Positions 15,728 through 20,143 of a DNA stretch of 20,143 nucleotides are shown here, piece after piece. A program made the translations under genes and the position numbers. The notes beneath the pieces were generated by a model. It was given only the letters and a program-made list of their open reading frames with translations. It was not told the origin of the DNA and made no database searches. Origin of the DNA: JALSKU01 sp964556545 (GTDB lineage Bacteria > Campylobacterota > Campylobacteria > Campylobacterales > JALSKU01); NCBI GenBank assembly GCA_964556545.1, contig CAZKWE010000034.1, positions 1 through 20,143 of the forward strand, in the 5' to 3' direction. The number at the start of each line of letters is the position of its first letter. Position 1 is the stretch's first letter.

Positions 15728-16373
15728 GATTTTAGCACTTGGGGATTGCAATACCCTGGGTGATGTTGAGTTTGAACACAACTCATTTGTGGAGAGATTT
15801 GCAAAATTGGCTATGATGGATGCAAAAAACTGTGGCTACACAATGAGTACAACAAGAGAGATGTTGCGATTTTACGATAGATTTTACCATGAAAAACTGG
15901 ATATTATCTTGATTCAATACGGTCTTGTGGATTCATGGAGAACTTTTAGATATTCACCCTATGTACTCTACTATCCAAATAACTTTTTTCGCAAAATAGC
16001 TCGAAAATTTACAAAAAAATATAAAAAAATAGCTCGAAAAACGGGATTAAACAAAAAATTTGGCGAAAAGTTTGTAGTCCCACCCGATGAGTATGAAAAA
16101 AATATAGAAACACTCATCAAAAATTCAAAACAACAAAAAATATTTTTGATAGATACTGTCCCAAACAGAGAGCTTTTTAGAAATCCTTTCATAAAACGCT
16201 ATAATGCCATACTAAATAACCTATGTCAAAGATATGAAAACTGTTACAAGATAGATATATATGATGAATTTGAGAAGAATTTTGATAACTACTATCTTGA
16301 CGATACACATATAAACGACAAAGGTTATGATATAATCTCAAAAAAAATCTACAAGGTGTATAAAAGTTGTTAA
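15717..16373 (+). CDS. SGNH/GDSL-hydrolase-like protein with Cys at the nucleophile position
   Basis: The family includes esterases, lipases and sugar O-acetyl transferases or esterases. The 218 residues begin ILALGDCNTLGD, where the usual block I is GDSxxxG; the nucleophile Ser is Cys11 here. Block III, usually GxND, reads GLVD (69-72), losing the Asn of the oxyanion hole. Block V is intact, with Asp195 and His198 in LDDTHINDKGY. A basic Lys/Arg-rich segment lies at about 92-118. There is no signal peptide. In a glycan locus an acyl or acetyl group on a sugar is the likely target, but activity is uncertain. The start at ATG 15717 is supported by AAAAAGG. Confidence 0.68.
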   Translation: MSYKILALGDCNTLGDVEFEHNSFVERFAKLAMMDAKNCGYTMSTTREMLRFYDRFYHEKLDIILIQYGLVDSWRTFRYSPYVLYYPNNFFRKIARKFTKKYKKIARKTGLNKKFGEKFVVPPDEYEKNIETLIKNSKQQKIFLIDTVPNRELFRNPFIKRYNAILNNLCQRYENCYKIDIYDEFEKNFDNYYLDDTHINDKGYDIISKKIYKVYKSC

Positions 16374-18433
16374 GAGTTTTGCTTATAACGGATAAAAAAG
16401 CCGGGCACGAGAGCATATCAAGAGGACTAATTAAAGGTTTAAGGGAGGAGTGGGAGACTGAAACAGTAGAAGTCTATGCAAAAATCAGAGCAAAATTTCT
16501 CAAAAAGATAGCTACTATCATGCTAAACCACTTGTCTTTAACCAAAAAAAATATACCTTTACTAACCAAACTATTTTATAAAAATCAAACTTTTGATTTT
16601 AACCAAAAGTTTGATTTGGTTGTCTCAACTGGTGGGGATACCTCATTTTTAAATATACTCATGTCTAGCTATTTAAATATACCAAATATATATTGTAGCT
16701 CTCTAAGAGGTCTGAAACCAACTCTGTTTACACATACTGTCTCTATCATAAATAACCATATACCAAACGAAATAGTAGTTGATTTTCCTCCTATACATGT
16801 AGAGATAAAAGAGAAAGAGTTGAAAGGAAAATATATAGCTATCTTAATAGGCGGAGCTACAAAAAATTATAGATTTAGAGATGATGAGTTTGTAAAACTA
16901 GTCAAAAATTCTATCGAATTAGCTAAAAAAATGGGGTATAAAATCCTACTTACAACTTCAAGAAGAACGCCCGTTAAAGTGGAAAAAAAAATAAAAGAGC
17001 TATACAAACAAAATAAAAAAACGATACAAAAGTGTGTACTTTATAATGAAAAACCACTGAAGGTAGTAAATTTTTTCTTAAGTAATGCAGATGTAATTTT
17101 TTGCACAGAAGAGAGTGGTAGTATGATAACTGAATCAATTTTGGCAAAAAAAAGGCTATATACCATAAAACCCAAACAGACAAACCTAAATAGACTATAT
17201 AGGCTATTTATAGAAAATATCACACAAAAAGGATACGCACACTCTGTTTTGGTAGATAATATAGAAAAAATAACACTGATGAAAAATTTTCATTATATAG
17301 AAGAGAAACCAGACAAAATAATTAGAAACAAAATTAGAAATATAGTGGAATTTAAATTTTTGAAAAAAAGATATATCGCAATAATCGTAACCAACCTCGC
17401 AGGTAGCGGTGCAGAAAAAATAGCTCTTATGCAAGCTAAAATGTTTAGAGAAAATGGACACAATGTTGTACTTTTTTTACTAGACAATATCATTGCTTAT
17501 GATACAGATAATTTTAACTTTCCAATAATAACTTTAACAAATAAAAAGGATAAATATAAGTTCCTGGGAAAAATCGGTGATAAAATATATGCCAATATTT
17601 TAAATAAAAAGATGAATGAGTTCGGTACTTTTGATACTGTTATATCCAACCTCCCAAGAGCAGACAGGATAGTCAAACAACTAAATCATCCAAATAAATA
17701 TTTTGTTATACATATGTCATATAAAGCCGAATTGGAAAAATTTAAAAAAAGAAGGGCAAAAAGAAAATTAAAACTTTATAGATACCTATATACAAATGAA
17801 AATATAATCACAGTTGCAAAAGCAATTATAACCGACTTTGATATACTAAATATCAAATACAAAAAAGCAACAACGATCTACAATCCTTTTGATTTTAAAG
17901 AAATTAGACAAAAAGGAGATGAAGCGATAGAGTTAAATTACGACTATATCATATTTCCATCAGCCTTCAGAACACAGAAGAGATACGATGTAATGCTAGA
18001 TGCTGTAAAACTGCTAAAAACAGATATAAAATTACTTATTCTTGCTAAAGTCAATTCTGAACTTACGGAGATGATTAGAAGCAGGGGACTTGAACACAGA
18101 GTTAAAATCTTGGGATTTCAACAAAATCCCTATAAATATATTAAAAAAGCAAAACTTCTTGTACTCTCCTCAGATAGAGAGGGACTTCCAACCATCATAA
18201 TTGAATCACTGATTCTAGGTACTCCTGTCGTCAGTACCGATTGTCCTACTGGTCCAAGAGAGATACTTAGAGATGATTTATCATTTTGGTTGGTACAAAT
18301 GGAAAATCCAAAAAAATTAGCTGAAAAAATCGACATGGCACTTACAAGAAAGATAAAGGTAAATGATGATATTATTGCAAGATTTCATAAAGATTATATC
18401 TATAAGGAATACGAACAACTATGTCTAAAATAA
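16367..18433 (+). CDS. Fusion protein: ELM1-family domain plus GT4 glycosyltransferase
   Basis: A 688-residue protein of two parts. Residues 1 to about 325 are an ELM1 domain, with LLITDKKAGHESIS (5-18), STGGDTSF (87-94), ILIGGATKNY (159-168), TTSRRTPVK (196-204) and CTEESGSMITES (246-257). These match the landmarks of the stand-alone ELM1 protein at 12096. Residues from about 334 are a full GT4 enzyme: VTNLAGSGAEK opens it, then TIYNPFDF, FPSAFRTQKRYD, and EGLPTIIIESL (EX7E) followed by VSTDCPTGPREI. Both parts are complete and the frame is unbroken across the joint, so this is a real fusion. The start is TTG (16367-16369), overlapping the upstream stop by 7 bases, after AAGG at a long spacing. 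The function is unknown, probably glycan assembly. Confidence 0.82.
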   Translation: MLRVLLITDKKAGHESISRGLIKGLREEWETETVEVYAKIRAKFLKKIATIMLNHLSLTKKNIPLLTKLFYKNQTFDFNQKFDLVVSTGGDTSFLNILMSSYLNIPNIYCSSLRGLKPTLFTHTVSIINNHIPNEIVVDFPPIHVEIKEKELKGKYIAILIGGATKNYRFRDDEFVKLVKNSIELAKKMGYKILLTTSRRTPVKVEKKIKELYKQNKKTIQKCVLYNEKPLKVVNFFLSNADVIFCTEESGSMITESILAKKRLYTIKPKQTNLNRLYRLFIENITQKGYAHSVLVDNIEKITLMKNFHYIEEKPDKIIRNKIRNIVEFKFLKKRYIAIIVTNLAGSGAEKIALMQAKMFRENGHNVVLFLLDNIIAYDTDNFNFPIITLTNKKDKYKFLGKIGDKIYANILNKKMNEFGTFDTVISNLPRADRIVKQLNHPNKYFVIHMSYKAELEKFKKRRAKRKLKLYRYLYTNENIITVAKAIITDFDILNIKYKKATTIYNPFDFKEIRQKGDEAIELNYDYIIFPSAFRTQKRYDVMLDAVKLLKTDIKLLILAKVNSELTEMIRSRGLEHRVKILGFQQNPYKYIKKAKLLVLSSDREGLPTIIIESLILGTPVVSTDCPTGPREILRDDLSFWLVQMENPKKLAEKIDMALTRKIKVNDDIIARFHKDYIYKEYEQLCLK

Positions 18434-19512
18434 AAATAGCACATATTATCTGTGATCTTTTGCCTGGTGGTGGCCAAAGAAGTACTATTGACTTGATAAA
18501 AGCTACAGATGATAGAGTAGAAAATTATCTGATTTTAATAGAAGATAAAAAAACATATACTCCAGATGGTATCAAGATCTTCTCACTGTGTCCAAATAGA
18601 AAAAAATATAAAAAACTTGATATCATTGGTGATTGGTTATTATCCAAAAAGTTAGATAATCTTTTAAAAGAGTTGCAAATAGATATAGCCATATCTCATA
18701 TGGAAGCAACAGCAAAAGTACTAAGATTTATTGATATCAAAAAAGCATACTATATGAGAGTTGATATATCTCATGAGTTGGGTGTATTGAAAGAAAAATC
18801 AATTTTTAGATTTTATAAACGAAAACTTTTATATCAAAGTATATTTTCAAATCAAATATTACTTTGTATTTCTGAAGATGCAAAGCAAAACATTGAAAAG
18901 ATTATCAAAACAAAAGATATCAAAACTATTTATAACCCTTTTAACTTCGATAAAATCACAAAGTTATCAAACCAGCATATTGACTTTGTAGAAGATAATT
19001 ATATCATACAAATAGGTTCAGGATTTTCAAGAAAACGACAAGATATTTTACTACACGCATTTTCAAAAATATCAAATAAAAAAGTTAAACTTTTATTATT
19101 AGGGACATCACCATATCAAGATGCTATTGATTTGATGGAGAAATTACATATAAAAGATAGAGTAATATTTCATCCATTTGTAGAAAACCCATACCCATAT
19201 ATAAAAAAATCAAAACTTTTAGTTATAAGCTCAGAAAGAGAAGGTTTACCTAGAGTTATGGTTGAAGCATTGAGTTTAAATACCCCTGTAGTAAGTACAG
19301 ATTGTGATACTGGTCCTAGAGAAATAATGACCGAAGAGTTAAAACCATACCTCACTCTGTTAAATAATCCTAATGACTTGGCCAACAAAATTGATTTGGC
19401 ATTGGAAAACTATCCAAATATAGAAAAAAAATATATAGAAAAATTTAACATAACCTCCATAAGAGACAAATTTCTATTATATATTAAGACACTATTAAAG
19501 GACTATACTTGA
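18421..19512 (+). CDS. Glycosyltransferase family 4 (GT-B)
   Basis: A 363-residue GT4 enzyme. It opens IAHIICDLLPGGGQRS and has IYNPFNFDKI, IQIGSGFSRKRQD, IKKSKLLVISSEREG, EX7E in EGLPRVMVEAL and VSTDCDTGPREIM. The second half is strikingly like the GT4 half of the preceding fusion protein, suggesting the two are duplicates that diverged. The start at ATG 18421-18423 overlaps the fusion gene by 13 bases, after AAGGA at a long spacing. The TGPREI type of ending occurs in GT4 enzymes that add HexNAc or hexose to lipid-linked oligosaccharides, but the sugar cannot be assigned. Confidence 0.88.
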   Translation: MSKIKIAHIICDLLPGGGQRSTIDLIKATDDRVENYLILIEDKKTYTPDGIKIFSLCPNRKKYKKLDIIGDWLLSKKLDNLLKELQIDIAISHMEATAKVLRFIDIKKAYYMRVDISHELGVLKEKSIFRFYKRKLLYQSIFSNQILLCISEDAKQNIEKIIKTKDIKTIYNPFNFDKITKLSNQHIDFVEDNYIIQIGSGFSRKRQDILLHAFSKISNKKVKLLLLGTSPYQDAIDLMEKLHIKDRVIFHPFVENPYPYIKKSKLLVISSEREGLPRVMVEALSLNTPVVSTDCDTGPREIMTEELKPYLTLLNNPNDLANKIDLALENYPNIEKKYIEKFNITSIRDKFLLYIKTLLKDYT

Positions 19513-20143
19513 AAAATTGTATTAAATGTATAAAAAATTATCTTATTTATAAAATCAGAAAAACTACAAATCCAAAAAGAATCACACTAAGTGGTATAAA
19601 AATTGATATGTCCATACCAATCTTAAATAAAGATATAAAAAAAATAATATATAATGAAAAATATGAACAAACTGAAATAAAAATATTAAAACAAGTTTTG
19701 GAAGATACAGATTTTGTTATGGAAGCAGGTACTGGTATGGGTTTTTTAAGTACATACATCGCAAAAGAGATTGGAGAGGAGAGAATAATCTCTTATGAAG
19801 CAAATCCTAATTTGATTAAACATATAAAAAGCTTGGCTAATCTAAACGGTGTGGATTTTAAGCTAAAAAACAAAATCCTAAGCAACAACAACGGAAAAAC
19901 AAAATTTTTTATACAGGACTATTTTTTATCATCATCAACCAACAACAAAAGAGAATCCAAAAACAGTGTCTATATAGAAAATATAGAAATAAATAAAGAG
20001 AAAGATAAATATAGACCAAATTTTTTACTAATAGACATAGAGGGTGCAGAAAAAGAGCTGATATTCGATATACGCAAATGGAATGTTATTGACAAATTAC
20101 TTATAGAGTTGCATCCCCACATAATTAGTGATGCGGAAATAAC
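19509..20143 (+). CDS. FkbM-family methyltransferase (3' end beyond window)
   Basis: About 211 residues are visible, open to the window edge. FkbM-type enzymes are SAM-dependent O-methyltransferases and are frequent in surface-glycan loci, where they methylate sugars. The SAM-binding motif I is FVMEAGTGMGFLSTYIA (about residues 76-92), followed by ISYEANPNLI with an acidic ribose-binding Glu. LLIDIEGAEKELI is the highly characteristic FkbM segment. The beginning is Lys- and Ile-rich without motifs. The start is probably TTG (19509-19511), overlapping the previous stop as TTGA; a later in-frame ATG at 19609 is possible but would cut the N-terminal part. Confidence 0.8.
   Translation, partial: MKNCIKCIKNYLIYKIRKTTNPKRITLSGIKIDMSIPILNKDIKKIIYNEKYEQTEIKILKQVLEDTDFVMEAGTGMGFLSTYIAKEIGEERIISYEANPNLIKHIKSLANLNGVDFKLKNKILSNNNGKTKFFIQDYFLSSSTNNKRESKNSVYIENIEINKEKDKYRPNFLLIDIEGAEKELIFDIRKWNVIDKLLIELHPHIISDAEI

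Noticed and set aside
1..20143. CRISPR arrays, tRNA or rRNA genes, toxin-antitoxin pairs, prophage or intact insertion sequences
   Set aside because: No regularly spaced repeats, cloverleaf-like or rRNA sequences, and no transposase, integrase or phage-type proteins were found on either strand.

Overview
The window looks like a stretch of chromosome from a low-GC member of the Campylobacterota (Epsilonproteobacteria). The evidence is AT-rich coding DNA with many ATA and AGA codons, promoters that show a clear TATAAT-type -10 box but no obvious -35, and the order cheY-prmA-ftsH-(Psd-like)-pssA, which I recall as the order in Campylobacter jejuni. A single-chain (NifJ-type) pyruvate:ferredoxin oxidoreductase also fits. 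I cannot name the genus.

Minus strand, 1-11073, is housekeeping. From its upstream end it holds a DEDD exonuclease, ugd, hisH and hisA; then cheY, prmA, ftsH, a phosphatidylserine-decarboxylase-like gene and pssA; then leuA; then the 5' part of nifJ, cut by the window edge. Most genes within each group abut or overlap by a few bases, so they are probably polycistronic. leuA has its own -10 box and a short leader ORF at 2813-2902 that I read directly from the sequence. It encodes 29 residues with five consecutive Leu codons just before the stop, the hallmark of a leucine attenuation leader. leuA is followed by an intrinsic-terminator-like hairpin. The leuA-nifJ gap also carries a possible REP-like remnant.

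The strand switches at 11074-11211, a divergent promoter region. Plus strand, 11212-20143, is one tightly packed run of nine genes, every one overlapping the next. They are a lipid A type acyltransferase, an ELM1-family protein, three stand-alone GT4 glycosyltransferases, a NodB-type polysaccharide deacetylase, an SGNH-hydrolase-like protein, a second ELM1 domain fused to a fourth GT4 domain, and an FkbM-type methyltransferase cut by the window edge. This reads as a cell-surface glycan locus (lipooligosaccharide, LPS or a related glycan). The nearby ugd on the other strand would supply UDP-glucuronate. No Wzx, Wzy or ABC transporter is visible within the window.

The points most worth a second look are the leucine leader and its RNA pairings, the Psd-like protein that lacks both the pyruvoyl-forming Ser and an expected His, the ELM1-GT4 fusion with a stand-alone ELM1 paralogue in the same operon, the SGNH protein with Cys where the catalytic Ser should be, and the run of TTG/GTG starts overlapping upstream stops. 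No RNA genes, CRISPR arrays, intact insertion sequences or prophage genes were found. No stretch above 300 bases lacks a gene.
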